A stretch of DNA of 64,000 nucleotides, from contig CAVWMF010000007.1 in assembly GCA_963756025.1 (NCBI GenBank), positions 496,001 through 560,000 of the forward strand, given 5' to 3'. The stretch is from Bog-473 sp963756025 (GTDB taxonomy: Bacteria > Actinomycetota > Acidimicrobiia > Acidimicrobiales > RAAP-2). The notes under the pieces were generated by a model. That model saw only the letters and a program-made list of their open reading frames with translations. It was not told where the DNA came from and made no database searches. Of this stretch, positions 54,244 through 63,390 are shown piece after piece. Numbering within the stretch: position 1 is the stretch's first letter; each line of letters starts with the position of its first letter. The translations under genes and the position numbers were made by a program.

Positions 54244-54963
54244 TCAGGCGATTTGGCTGACCCTGCGTGACGACCGGTCGACCCGGTGGGACGGATCACG
54301 AAACAAGGACGGAATGTGACGCAGCATCAGCGCCGACCAGGTCAGGTGCGTCAGAATCGGTGCCTGTATACCGCCGGTGGCACGACGCTGCAGCGCGAAC
54401 AGACTGCCCATTACCCCTGAGGCGAGAACCAACGCCGGGTTCCGGGTGGCACTGGTTGCCAACATGTACACCGCCGTCGACGCAGGAACTGGATTGAGCC
54501 TTCCAAGGGTTGTGAACAGAGCGCCACGGAAGAAGAGCTCTTCGGCGACCGCGTTGGCGAGTGTGGTTGCCAGCACCAACGGATCTGAACCGCTGTTGGC
54601 ATATTTGAGGACCGATGCGAGTGCCTCGTTCAGTGGCGGAATTCGCCGAGCCACAAGCGCCGCTCCAAAAAACGCTCCGAACGCTCCGACGCCTGTGAGG
54701 ATCGGGATCATCACGTCGTGTCCAAGGGTACGCTCGTCCGTGCGGGCCGAACGCAAATGAAGCGGTCCCGAAGCTAATCCCCCGACAAGCCAGGTCCCTG
54801 CGACCGAAAACGTAAGTGCGTAGAATTCGGTTGAATCAGGTTCGGTGGCTAACGACGCGCCAAGCAACCCTGTCCCAGCCAACGCCACTGCAGCAACCAG
54901 TCGCTGACGGTGCGCTGTCGTTGCGTTGCCTTTGCGGCCGCATCGATCCCGAGCCATTCTCAT
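54244..54963 (-). CDS. CPBP-family intramembrane protease-like protein
   Basis: 239 residues; the ATG at 54963 overlaps the stop of the upstream gene. The first motif is AEELFFRGALF (EExxxR), followed by hydrophobic helices and THLTWSALML with the late histidine; the middle FxxxH motif is less clear. About six membrane spans. Coupled to a sugar-epimerase-like gene. Confidence 0.82.
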   Translation of the reverse strand: MRMARDRCGRKGNATTAHRQRLVAAVALAGTGLLGASLATEPDSTEFYALTFSVAGTWLVGGLASGPLHLRSARTDERTLGHDVMIPILTGVGAFGAFFGAALVARRIPPLNEALASVLKYANSGSDPLVLATTLANAVAEELFFRGALFTTLGRLNPVPASTAVYMLATSATRNPALVLASGVMGSLFALQRRATGGIQAPILTHLTWSALMLRHIPSLFRDPSHRVDRSSRRVSQIA

Positions 54964-55853
54964 CGCTTCCGCGCCTTTGTCCGCTCTCCCAGCGCGGCCA
55001 GAACCGAGCTGTCGTAGTCCATTGGCTCAAAGGGAATAAGAGAGCGGATACTGTCGTCTCGCACGATCACCTCATTGCTCATCGAGTCGATCAGCGCGCG
55101 ACCCGTAGGCACATCGACGTTGGTCACCAGCGCGAGCCAGCGCGAGGACAACGACGGAGTGAGCAGAGGCACGGGCAACACGAGCATGGACCGACCCTCG
55201 ATCGCGGCAACCCGACGCAGCATCTGGACGTACTCCAGGATTTCAGGCCCGCCGATCTCGAAGACGCGCCCTACTGCCTCAGGTATTTCGAGGACTCCAA
55301 CGAGGTAGCGGATCACATCGGCGACGGCAATGGGCTGAGTCTTGGTATGAACCCAGCGGGGAGTAACCATCGCCGGCAAATGCTCGACGAGTTGGCGGGT
55401 CATCTCCCACGAGATCCCTCCATTGCCGACGATGATCCCAGCCCTCAGCACCGTCACGGGCACGCCAGCCTGGCCGAGCAGGCCCTCGACCTCCCGACGA
55501 CTCCGCAAATGTGCAGAAAGGTCGTCAGCGTTGTTACCCAGGCCGCCGAGGTAAACAATGCGCTTCACGTCCGCCTTGGCCGCCGCCTGCCCGAACGCGA
55601 TGGCTGCAGAGGCATCGGCCTGAGCGAAGTCTTTCTCCCCGAGCTGGTGTACGAGATAGTACGCCGCTGCGCAGTCCTGCAAGGGTGCGGCCAGCGAGGC
55701 CGGATCCGCAACATCCCCTCCCACCGGGCAGCCGGCACCGTCATAGTTCTGCGGATTTCGAGTCATGGCCATCACCTCGTGGCCCGCCGCCACCAGTGCC
55801 GGGCACAGCTGACGCCCCACGAAACCTGTCGAACCCGCTACTAGGACTCTCAT
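54960..55853 (-). CDS. NAD(P)-binding atypical SDR (NmrA/YwnB-like)
   Basis: 297 residues. The cofactor motif VLVAGSTGFVGRQL is at the extreme N-terminus, followed by AMTRNP, YYLVHQLG, VYLGGLGN and LRAGIIVGNGG. This pattern (LVHSL-like motif and GGL) fits the atypical SDR group related to complex I assembly factors and DUF2867 proteins. Reaction unknown; the CPBP gene downstream overlaps by 4 nt. Confidence 0.88.
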   Translation of the reverse strand: MRVLVAGSTGFVGRQLCPALVAAGHEVMAMTRNPQNYDGAGCPVGGDVADPASLAAPLQDCAAAYYLVHQLGEKDFAQADASAAIAFGQAAAKADVKRIVYLGGLGNNADDLSAHLRSRREVEGLLGQAGVPVTVLRAGIIVGNGGISWEMTRQLVEHLPAMVTPRWVHTKTQPIAVADVIRYLVGVLEIPEAVGRVFEIGGPEILEYVQMLRRVAAIEGRSMLVLPVPLLTPSLSSRWLALVTNVDVPTGRALIDSMSNEVIVRDDSIRSLIPFEPMDYDSSVLAALGERTKARKR

Positions 55854-56200
55854 CTAGACCTCCGTCCTCATGGCCGTGAACTGTCGGGATTGTGCGCGAA
55901 GGCGAGTCGGGCACGTTGCGAAAACGGAATGTTGATGACACAAAGTCGCTACCCACTTAAAGCTCTTGTTAATCACAGACGCTTTGAACCGCATGCAACC
56001 ATGGCACGACGTCGGCCTGGGAAGGTTCCGGGGGAGGGACTGGAACTCTCGAAGCCTGGCCTCGAATGAGACTTGGAACAGCTCCATGATCAAGTAATCC
56101 CAGTTCAGGACCCTGCGGGCCGTGATTGGCGTCGCGCGGAGAGCGCAACGAGACTTGCTGGGAACACCACGGGATCCCGGCGTTAAAGGAAAGAACGAGC
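55854..56200. other. 347-bp gap between divergent genes
   Basis: Contains the promoters of the flanking divergent genes by position. No gene, tRNA or striking repeat seen. Confidence 0.4.
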
Positions 56201-57085
56201 TTGATTAGCGACCACTCAAGAGAGCACATCCCCCAGACCCTCCCCACGGAGGCCAAAAGCAATCTCGCGGCGAACCTCGGGCTGGGGGTGTCGTCATGGA
56301 AGAACGGCGAAGCCAACGCCACGATCCGTCTCTCGCCCGAACAGACGGAGTCGGACGGCAGCGTGCCATTTGGCAGTCTGGCGGCGATTGCCGACAACAA
56401 CAACGCCACGGCCAACATCAACTCCGCCAATTGGAATGACAACTCCATTCTGATCGAGGTGGCGTACCAGACCACACGCGCGGCCCGAGGGACGGTGGAA
56501 GTCCGCAGCTTCAACTCGGCCTACAACGAGCTCATGGGTATCTCGCAGGGCATCATGCTCGACGACGAGGGCCCCTTCGGTCAGGCTCAGAGCACCAGCG
56601 TGACAGTTCCCGGCCGACCCATGTTGGAGGGTCGCGGCGTCGGATCGGCGGGTCTCATCGAGCTGCCCCACGTCGACCATGTCTCCTTTCCGTGGGAGAG
56701 CGACTTGACTCCCGCACCCATCGATCTGTACCTCAAGGGTGGTCTCAAGTTGATGGAGGGAGGGGCGATCTACACTTCGCAGCTCGACGGAGGGTGGTCC
56801 TCCGGCTACGGGTCCCTCCATGGGGGGGCGATCGGGTTGTTGATCACGCGGGCGATGCGCTACGCCGCCATCGCCATGTCGCCGGCGAACGTCGAGCAAG
56901 TCCCAATATCGTTCAACATCAACTACGTGCGCCCCGCGATGGTGGTCGCCGAGCCGGTACAAGCCGTCGCACGGGTAGTTGCCTTGACCACCAGATTCTG
57001 TACCCTTGAAGGCGAGTTGATCCTCCCCTCCGGCAAACCTGCCTCACGGTGCCGGGTCATCCACCGCCTCGTTCCGAGGGACTGA
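56201..57085 (+). CDS. Double hot-dog thioesterase-like protein (PaaI type)
   Basis: TTG at 56201 with AAAGGAAAG upstream; 294 residues. Two hot-dog halves are suggested: an N-terminal one with VPFGSLAAIADNNNATANIN and a C-terminal one with GYGSLHGGAIGLLITRAMRY and INYVRPAMVVAEPVQAVARV, the latter with the HGG active-site turn of PaaI-like acyl-CoA thioesterases. The first half has N in place of the usual catalytic acid region. Likely acyl-CoA hydrolase; substrate unknown. Confidence 0.78.
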   Translation: MISDHSREHIPQTLPTEAKSNLAANLGLGVSSWKNGEANATIRLSPEQTESDGSVPFGSLAAIADNNNATANINSANWNDNSILIEVAYQTTRAARGTVEVRSFNSAYNELMGISQGIMLDDEGPFGQAQSTSVTVPGRPMLEGRGVGSAGLIELPHVDHVSFPWESDLTPAPIDLYLKGGLKLMEGGAIYTSQLDGGWSSGYGSLHGGAIGLLITRAMRYAAIAMSPANVEQVPISFNINYVRPAMVVAEPVQAVARVVALTTRFCTLEGELILPSGKPASRCRVIHRLVPRD

Positions 57086-57094
57086 CCGCCGCCT

Positions 57095-57927
57095 TCATCC
57101 ACCTACGGCCCCGGTGAATTCGAAGAGGAGTCCGGCGTTGTCTGTGGGGCGTACGGCGAAGCTCTCTTCGTCGTCACCGGGCAATAGCTCGACCCCATGC
57201 GACGCGAAGTGCGACCGAGCCCGTTCGACGTTGGTGGTTCCGAACACGACTGACCGGATTCCATCGCCATTGCGGACCAAGAACCGTCGAGCGGCCCATC
57301 CCCGGTGGGGCTCAGAAGCTCCACCACCGTGTCGCCGAGTTCGATACCCACCGCACGCGCTTGTGTGGCCTTCCTCTCGACTTCGTAGGTGACGGCCCCG
57401 TTGACATACTCGGTCAGGAAACGCTTCGCTCCGTCAAGGTCCGAGACCACCACGCGATAGCGCTCCATTCCGCTTATACCGAGCGGATGGTCGTCCCGCC
57501 AAAATTCGATCGGGTGGATCGGTTCGAGGTACGGGACCGGGGACGGCACCGCATGAAAGTCGTGGTCGTAGAACTCGAATGACACGCCATACGCGTCGAG
57601 AGGATGGATGTGGAACGCTGATCCGAGCTCGCGCGCAATGCGAATGCCCCTTGTATTCGTGGCGTCCCGGGCTTCGCCCACGTCGGGCACGGTGTATTCG
57701 ATACCGACGTAGTGGGGACCAAAACGGGCATGAAGCAGATCGTCGTGGGGGGAGAACAATTGGAATATGACGCGGCCGATGGCGATGAGGCAACCATGCC
57801 ACTCGTCCCGGGGCATGTCGATCAAGAACTGGGCACCGTACACCTCCTTGAAAAAGCCGACCGTCTGGTCGAAATCATCGATGACGGCGTTGACATGGTT
57901 CATGGCGCCACACCTGATTGGATTCAT
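57095..57927 (-). pseudogene. Two-domain VOC protein with a frameshift before its last third
   Basis: ATG at 57927 with CAGGAGG upstream. The first VOC module has MNHVNAVIDDFDQTVGFFKE and HYVGIEYTVPDVGEARDAT, and the second starts YRVVVSDLDGAKRFLTEYVN. Near 57285, after DGPLDGSW, the frame runs into unrelated residues, while another frame gives the expected continuation VRNGDGIRSVVFGTTNVERA and GLLFEFTG, ending at 57095. With a one-base correction the protein is about 277 residues, a normal two-module extradiol-dioxygenase-like size. Confidence 0.75.
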
Positions 57928-58172
57928 AGAGCCTCCTGCCCTGTTCGCCGGGTGCGTCCGCGCACCGGGGCTGGTCAGCGCCGTCGCGCCTTCCATCCAC
58001 AAATTTTGGGGACTTTAGCCTCCATCCGTCTAGGCAGTCTCTTCCTGCCGTGACGACGGATCTGAGGGTTCAGGCGAGCGAGGGGGCGGACGATGCGCCA
58101 TTCTGGGACTTATGGGCGACGGTCGAGCGCTGACGCAGGTGGCCCGGCGCCGGCAGGACAAACGTCGTCCTC

Positions 58173-58593
58173 GTGGGAATCATCGCCCTCTTTGTGGGCG
58201 CCGTCGGTCTGCCCATCGGAGCGCAGACCTCGGCGGCGGCCGCCCAGACGTGGAGCACACCCACCCAGCTCACTGTGACGAGCACCGGCCTGGGCAGCAG
58301 TCTCGATGGCGTGAGCTGTTGGGATTCCGGGGACTGTCTGGCCGTTGGAGGCAGTAGCAATGGTTACCCGAACGGCGTTGTCTATGCCTTTGTGGACGCC
58401 CTCCTACGGCAGTGCCAATGATGACGTCGGCGGCTCACATCCGGCAGCGACCATCTTCGCCACTGCCGACGGCGGCGGCTATTGGGTCGTCTCGTCGAAT
58501 GGGTCGGTCATTACCGAAAACAATGCACCGGACGATGGTGAGGCCAACAACCTCCACCTGAATAGAAGAATTATCGCCGGGACAGGATGGTAA
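58173..58593 (+). pseudogene. Degenerate secreted repeat protein
   Basis: From a GTG at 58173 the frame gives a signal peptide (VGIIALFVGAVGLPIGAQTS), then LDGVSCWDSGDCLAVGGSSN, typical of secreted actinobacterial repeat proteins, and stops at 58421. A second frame continues with ATIFATADGGGYWVVSSNGS, one unit of the GYWLV family, and stops at 58593. Broken and short; probably the remains of a paralogue of the gene at 58771. Confidence 0.6.
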
Positions 58594-58770
58594 ACGTGAC
58601 AGAAGATTGAAATCTGTCATGCGTACTACAGCCACTCTTCGCCTGTCATGGCTTCATCGTCAGACTGCCCTTACGTAGACATTCCGCTCCGCCGCGCATG
58701 AGTCCCACATTCCGCCGAGATCTATTCGACTAGATTCGTCCCCGGAGTCGGAAGTTCAAAGGAGCGGCGG

Positions 58771-60735
58771 ATGAAGCGGAGGAACAAGAGCGAGTGCCGA
58801 AAGAAGGAAACGTCTCCTGGCGGGGTTTCGAATTCACTTCTCATAGCCCTCGGCTTCGTCCTGACAGTTTCACTGCTGTTGCTTTCTACCGGTAGTGCCC
58901 ACGCGATTTCGTCTATGCCCAGCGTGGTGACGTCAGTATCTGCTATCCCTGGCTATCAGGGAGCTGAGGTGACCTGGACGGTGGGATCCGACGGTGGAAC
59001 CCCGATCACTGACTTTCTCGTTACGACGTACATCAACTCCGTCGAGCAATCGACCGTTGATGTGACCGCCCAAGAATCGTCCCTCCTCGACACCGATCCA
59101 CGCCCCGGCGCTACGGACAACTACCACGTCGATGTCGGCCAAGGTGGAACCGGCTATACCTTTGCTGTTACGGCCGTCAACGGGGATGGTGATAGTCCGC
59201 CGTCCGATCAATCCAATGTGGTGAATCCATCCGCGACTGCCACGGCACCCTTCCGACCCCTCTTTCCAGACGTGAGTTCGGGCTCCTTGTCCGATGTCAA
59301 CATTCAGTGGGTCAACCAGTTCGACAACGGGTCCCCTGTTCTCGGTTGGATCGTCACTCCCTACATCGGTACGTCAGCACAAGACCCAATCAATGTTGCA
59401 ACCGGCCCGTTTCCAGCGGATCCGACGGTCGCAAGTTCCGGAACCTTGCTCGATGGAACGGCGAACAACCTTCAGCCGGGAGTTAGCTACACCTTTACGG
59501 TGTCCGCTCGAAATGCTGTGGGCACGAGCGCAGCCTCCTTGCAATCCGCCTCGGTCGTCATTTCGCCACGTGGTCAGCCATCTCTGACAACACAGTCTAC
59601 GAACGTTCAATTCGACGACACCACTGTTGGCGACATTTCTGCCTTGAACGTGACCATAGGAAACACGGGCAATGCCAGTGACACGGTGACCGAGCTGAAC
59701 CTTGGCGGTGCCGACCCGGATGATTTCGCCGCGACAGACAACTGCGGCACCATCGCCATCGGGCAGTCCTGCCAGATCGAGGTGGGGTTCCTACCCGGTG
59801 CCATCGGACGACGTTCTGCCACCCTGACCCTGATGGACGGATCGCCCAGCCCCCTGACGATCAACCTGTCCGGCACGGGAACCGAGGGATATTACGAAGT
59901 CACATCAGACGGCTCGGTGGACACATTCGGTGATGCCGGATATTACGGCGACGCGTCTCAGACGCCCTTGAGCCGGCCCGTCGTCGGAATGGCGGCCACC
60001 GGGGACGACGGGGGCTACTGGCTCGTCGCCTCGGACGGCGGCATCTTCTCCTTCGGGGACGCCAACTTCTATGGTTCGACCGGGAACCTCCGACTCAACA
60101 AGCCGATCGTCGGCATGGCGCCGACGCCCGATGGCGGGGGCTACTGGCTCGTCGCGTCGGACGGCGGCATCTTCTCCTTCGGGGATGCCCCGTTCTACGG
60201 ATCGACCGGGGCCCTACGACTCAACAAACCCATCCTCGGGATGGCAGCCACGCCTGATGGCGGGGGCTACTGGCTCGTCGCCTCGGACGGCGGCATCTTC
60301 TCCTTCGGGGACGCGGCGTTCTACGGATCGACCGGGGCCTTACGACTCAACCAACCAATCGTCGGCATGGCAACCACACCCGATGGCGGGGGCTACTGGC
60401 TCGTCGCCTCGGACGGCGGCATCTTCTCTTTCGGGGACGCCAACTTCTATGGTTCGACCGGGAACCTCCGACTCAACAAGCCGATCGTCGGCATGGCGCC
60501 GACGCCTGATGGCGGGGGCTACTGGCTCGTCGCCTCGGACGGCGGCATCTTCTCATTCGGGGATGCCCCGTTCTACGGAAGCGATGGGGGCCAAGGCATC
60601 ACGAACATGGTCACCCTCGTTGGCGACGCACCCCCTACGTTGCAGGCCGCGACAGGATCCCCCGCGCTTCGAGAGAAGCAGACTGCCAGATTCAAGTCGT
60701 TCATCAAATCTGAGGGTGTTCAGAATGGATCCTAA
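58771..60735 (+). CDS. Large surface protein: FN3-like domains plus GYWLVASDGGIFSFGDA repeats
   Basis: 654 residues. The signal peptide is SLLIALGFVLTVSLLLLSTG ending in SAHA. Two fibronectin-III-like modules follow (about 50-150 and 160-265), then a choice-of-anchor/HYDIN-like module (about 270-370: FDDTTVGDISALNVTIGNTG and FAATDNCGTIAIGQSCQIEV). From about 375 there are six repeats of 42 residues, the last five nearly identical at DNA level, each GGGYWLVASDGGIFSFGDA then (N/P/A)FYGSTG and a linker. No LPXTG or C-terminal membrane span. Probably secreted or cell-wall associated; a role in adhesion is inference. Confidence 0.85.
   Translation: MKRRNKSECRKKETSPGGVSNSLLIALGFVLTVSLLLLSTGSAHAISSMPSVVTSVSAIPGYQGAEVTWTVGSDGGTPITDFLVTTYINSVEQSTVDVTAQESSLLDTDPRPGATDNYHVDVGQGGTGYTFAVTAVNGDGDSPPSDQSNVVNPSATATAPFRPLFPDVSSGSLSDVNIQWVNQFDNGSPVLGWIVTPYIGTSAQDPINVATGPFPADPTVASSGTLLDGTANNLQPGVSYTFTVSARNAVGTSAASLQSASVVISPRGQPSLTTQSTNVQFDDTTVGDISALNVTIGNTGNASDTVTELNLGGADPDDFAATDNCGTIAIGQSCQIEVGFLPGAIGRRSATLTLMDGSPSPLTINLSGTGTEGYYEVTSDGSVDTFGDAGYYGDASQTPLSRPVVGMAATGDDGGYWLVASDGGIFSFGDANFYGSTGNLRLNKPIVGMAPTPDGGGYWLVASDGGIFSFGDAPFYGSTGALRLNKPILGMAATPDGGGYWLVASDGGIFSFGDAAFYGSTGALRLNQPIVGMATTPDGGGYWLVASDGGIFSFGDANFYGSTGNLRLNKPIVGMAPTPDGGGYWLVASDGGIFSFGDAPFYGSDGGQGITNMVTLVGDAPPTLQAATGSPALREKQTARFKSFIKSEGVQNGS
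60013..60590 (+). repeat. Five tandem 126-bp repeats inside the surface-protein gene
   Basis: Units begin GGCTACTGGCTCGTCGC at 60013, 60139, 60265, 60391 and 60517, exactly 126 bp apart, with the last unit partial. Units 1 and 4 share long identical stretches, evidence of recent duplication or gene conversion. Confidence 0.9.
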
Positions 60736-60870
60736 AAAGCACATCCGAAAGGTTCCGTGCCACGCATGATCTCTCGAGATCGGGCAGTGGCTCCCGGGGC
60801 GCGGTCCGGATGCGGAACTGATCTGAAATCAGAGTTCGGTCGGTCATCTCGTCTACGAAACTGGGGGGCA

Positions 60871-61185
60871 ATGGGGCGCTTTGCACAACACACGAAACTC
60901 GTTGCGACACACGGCAACGTAGACCGGCTTGCCGGCAAATTCATTGAATCAGTTGAGATACAACGGGAGAACCCCGCCTGCGAGTTGATGATCGTGAGCA
61001 GATCTCCAGAGGACGACGACGCCATCTATCTCACCGAAGTGTGGTCGAGCCAATCCGAATGGGAGGAAGCCCGCAATAACCCTGCAATCGCCGAATGGGC
61101 GAAGGACATGCCTTCTCTGGTGGCTCAAGCTCCGCAGAGCGTTCGCCTCGAGCCGATTGGAGGCAAGGGTCTAGACATCCCCTAG
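60871..61185 (+). CDS. Antibiotic-biosynthesis-monooxygenase (ABM) domain protein
   Basis: ATG at 60871 after GGGGGG; 104 residues. The ferredoxin-like ABM pattern is seen in FAQHTKLVATHGNVDRLAGK, CELMIVSRSPEDDDAIYLTE and VWSSQSEWEEARNNPAIAEW. Such small dimeric proteins are cofactor-free oxygenases or quinol-handling enzymes. A longer upstream frame adds no family sequence. Convergent overlap of 4 nt with the SRPBCC gene. Confidence 0.82.
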   Translation: MGRFAQHTKLVATHGNVDRLAGKFIESVEIQRENPACELMIVSRSPEDDDAIYLTEVWSSQSEWEEARNNPAIAEWAKDMPSLVAQAPQSVRLEPIGGKGLDIP

Positions 61186-61679
61186 GCGGCGGCCTCGGCG
61201 AGCACGGCGTCGATCTGGGACATGCACGCTTTCATGCCTTCGGCCACACCCATGGCGATCGCTTGCTCCATCCCTTCGAGCGAGTCGAAATACGTGGTGA
61301 GGATCATGCGTGTCGTGTCGGCCGCCGCTTCGATGTCGATCTCCATGCGGGTCATGGAATTGCCGTCGCTTGGCGTTCCGTCCTCTTCGACGATGGCGTC
61401 TTCGACCACGAGCCTGGTCGGTGCGTCGACCTCGATCACGTTCCAGGTGCCGTCGAACCTGTCGCCACCGTCGGGGCCGGACACGAAGTAGGTGATCGTG
61501 CCGCCCGGCGTGAGGTCGTGATGCTCGAAGGTGGCGGGGAATCCTGGCGGACCCCACCACCGCTCGAGTAGGCGCGGATCGGCCCAGAGCCGCCACACGT
61601 TGATCACCGAGGTCTTGAACTCCGCAGTGATGACCATTGTCTTGGCCTCTACGTTCTTGTCGACATTGCAGACGGTCAT
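61182..61679 (-). CDS. SRPBCC (AHSA1-like) protein
   Basis: 165 residues; the ATG at 61679 overlaps the stop of the arsR gene (ATGA). Motifs ALWADPRLLERWWGPPGF-like (VWRLWADPRLLERWWGPPG), GGTITYFVSGPDG and MILTTYFDSLEGMEQA identify the START-like cavity fold of the AHSA1/CalC group. These proteins are commonly paired with an ArsR regulator, as here; ligand unknown. Confidence 0.92.
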   Translation of the reverse strand: MTVCNVDKNVEAKTMVITAEFKTSVINVWRLWADPRLLERWWGPPGFPATFEHHDLTPGGTITYFVSGPDGGDRFDGTWNVIEVDAPTRLVVEDAIVEEDGTPSDGNSMTRMEIDIEAAADTTRMILTTYFDSLEGMEQAIAMGVAEGMKACMSQIDAVLAEAAA

Positions 61680-62029
61680 TCGCTTTCCTTCCCAGTGGTT
61701 TCGTTGAGGACGCCCTCGAAGCGTCCGAGGCGGGCCCGCCACACCGTTTCGAGTTCATCGAGGAGTTCGTGCGCGCGGCGAAGTTGGTCGACCTCGCCAC
61801 GCACGATTTGTTCCCGTCCTCTCCGGTGCTTTGACACCAAACCGGCGTCGACGAGGACCTCGACGTGCTTCTGCACGGCCGTGAGGCTGATTGGATACAG
61901 CCGACCGAGCTCGCTGACGGAGCGCTCACGGTCGAGAGTCTGGGTAACGATGTCGCGCCGTGTTGCATCGCTGAGAGCGAAAAACAACCGGTCGGCCCGT
62001 TTCCCGCGCTCCAGAGTTCTTACAACCAT
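61676..62029 (-). CDS. ArsR-family transcriptional regulator
   Basis: The ATG at 62029 is chosen because a -35/-10 pair fits a leaderless transcript starting there; the longer frame would begin with a TTG that is itself the -35 box. 117 residues with FFALSDATRRDIVTQTLDRE, the recognition helix region YPISLTAVQKHVEVLVDAGL and the wing SKHRRGREQIVRG. No metal-binding cysteine motif (ELCVCDL) is present, so the inducer is probably not a metal. Regulates itself and the downstream SRPBCC gene, most likely. Confidence 0.9.
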   Translation of the reverse strand: MVVRTLERGKRADRLFFALSDATRRDIVTQTLDRERSVSELGRLYPISLTAVQKHVEVLVDAGLVSKHRRGREQIVRGEVDQLRRAHELLDELETVWRARLGRFEGVLNETTGKESE

Positions 62030-62037
62030 TTGGTGGT

Positions 62038-62065
62038 AGATTACATCATCGACCGACGATGTCAA
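62038..62065 (-). promoter_or_regulatory. Promoter of the arsR-SRPBCC operon
   Basis: On the minus strand TTGACA (62065-62060), a 16-bp spacer and TAATCT (62043-62038) lie 8 nt before the ATG at 62029. The spacing predicts a transcript with little or no leader. Confidence 0.7.
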
Positions 62066-62386
62066 TCGGGGCGGCGCCGACGGTGTGGCCCTGGGGTTAT
62101 CGGAAAGCCGAGTGATACCTCAACGTGAATAAGCAACGGAACTTGTTCGGAAGGCCTAAAACCTTGTGTAGTTGAAGCGGCCCCACGTCCGGGTCATCGA
62201 GGATCAGAGCCCTCTGAGAAAGAGGAGGTCGAACCCGAGGAAGAAGAGACTTGAGAGACAAGAGGAGAATCGGCATAGAGGCTTTCATGTTCTACCCATA
62301 CCCATCGACCAGCCATTCGGCGAAGAGTAAGTCCTAACCGACCCGCACGGGTGCGATCGTGCAGCGGCTGATCGTAGGCTGTGTGT
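62066..62386. other. 321-bp gap between divergent genes
   Basis: AT-richer than its neighbours. Short frames on both strands show no family features. Presumably holds the promoter of the gene at 62387. Confidence 0.4.
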
Positions 62387-63208
62387 ATGACGATGCGTGA
62401 CCTGGCCGAGAAGGTGGATTCACAGGGATTCACTCGGATCACCGGTCCCTTTGGAACACGTCATGACGCAGACGAGTTCTCAAGTGCCCTTGTTGACGCA
62501 TGTCGGCGTCGCAACGGTCTTCCTCCACTGTCAGTCGTCGGGGACTATATGGTCCCACCCCTCGACGCCGGAGAGACTCGGGATTTTCAGACGCTGCATT
62601 TCGACTTCGGACTGCCGATTGACCCCAAGATTGACCTGGAGGTTGCTCGATACACCGCCCTTTACATCCCAGCGGATATTGCTGGTGTCCGGGCGATCAC
62701 TCGGTTGGTGCCGTTGGTGGCGCTCTTGGGTCAGCGCTCATGGCCGCCGCCCAGCGAGTTGGTCCGACGGCTGACCACGTATGGTCAAACTCACGGCGCA
62801 TGGGATGACGACAATGGGTATGTCGAGGGAAGCCTCGCACGCATTGTCGAAAGCGCCACCGCCTGGCATTCACCGCTCCTCCCAAGCGTGAAAATCGAAC
62901 CTGGCTTTCTGTGCGGGTTGGAGTTCAACGGCCTCCTGGCCGAAGTCGCCTTCTTTGAGCGCCACGGGCTTCACGTCGACGACGTCGAGTTTTCCGTCGA
63001 TTTGCAGCCCGGTGAGTTACTGGTGTTCGACAACCTGGCGGTGGCACACGGGCGACGTGGATCACGCCAGCCTGGAGAACTGAGCCAACGTATGTTCGGA
63101 CACAGCCTTCAACCGGCAGCGCAAAAGCGGCTGCGTAACGAGGTCCTTGCTGCGTTTTACTCAACACAGCCTGACGAGGCTGAGATGCTCTGTGGGTCGA
63201 TGCCGTAG
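62387..63208 (+). CDS. TauD/clavaminate-synthase-like Fe(II)/2-oxoglutarate oxygenase-like protein
   Basis: 273 residues from the ATG at 62387. The double-stranded beta-helix metal site is suggested by FQTLHFDFGLP (HxD) and by LLVFDNLAVAHGRRGSRQPG, where the second metal histidine and the 2-oxoglutarate-binding arginine (SQRMFG) follow the usual spacing. Such enzymes hydroxylate small molecules. No obvious partner genes. Ribosome binding site weak. Confidence 0.7.
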   Translation: MTMRDLAEKVDSQGFTRITGPFGTRHDADEFSSALVDACRRRNGLPPLSVVGDYMVPPLDAGETRDFQTLHFDFGLPIDPKIDLEVARYTALYIPADIAGVRAITRLVPLVALLGQRSWPPPSELVRRLTTYGQTHGAWDDDNGYVEGSLARIVESATAWHSPLLPSVKIEPGFLCGLEFNGLLAEVAFFERHGLHVDDVEFSVDLQPGELLVFDNLAVAHGRRGSRQPGELSQRMFGHSLQPAAQKRLRNEVLAAFYSTQPDEAEMLCGSMP

Positions 63209-63390
63209 GCGGCTGCGAAATGCCGGACAAGGCGACCGTCTTCGTTGCGGCGACACACACTCGGCCTGGCTATTTTTCCCTCTCCCCCCTCACCGCGCGG
63301 TCACAGGTATTCGCAGGCATGCTGCATCATCGCAGGTCCGAGACTCCGAATATCCGAACACCAGAACCTCAGAGTCGACAGTGCAGTCAC

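Noticed and set aside
60013..60590. Regular repeats considered as a CRISPR array.
   Set aside because: Units are 126 bp, contiguous, without spacers, and translate in one frame as protein repeats.
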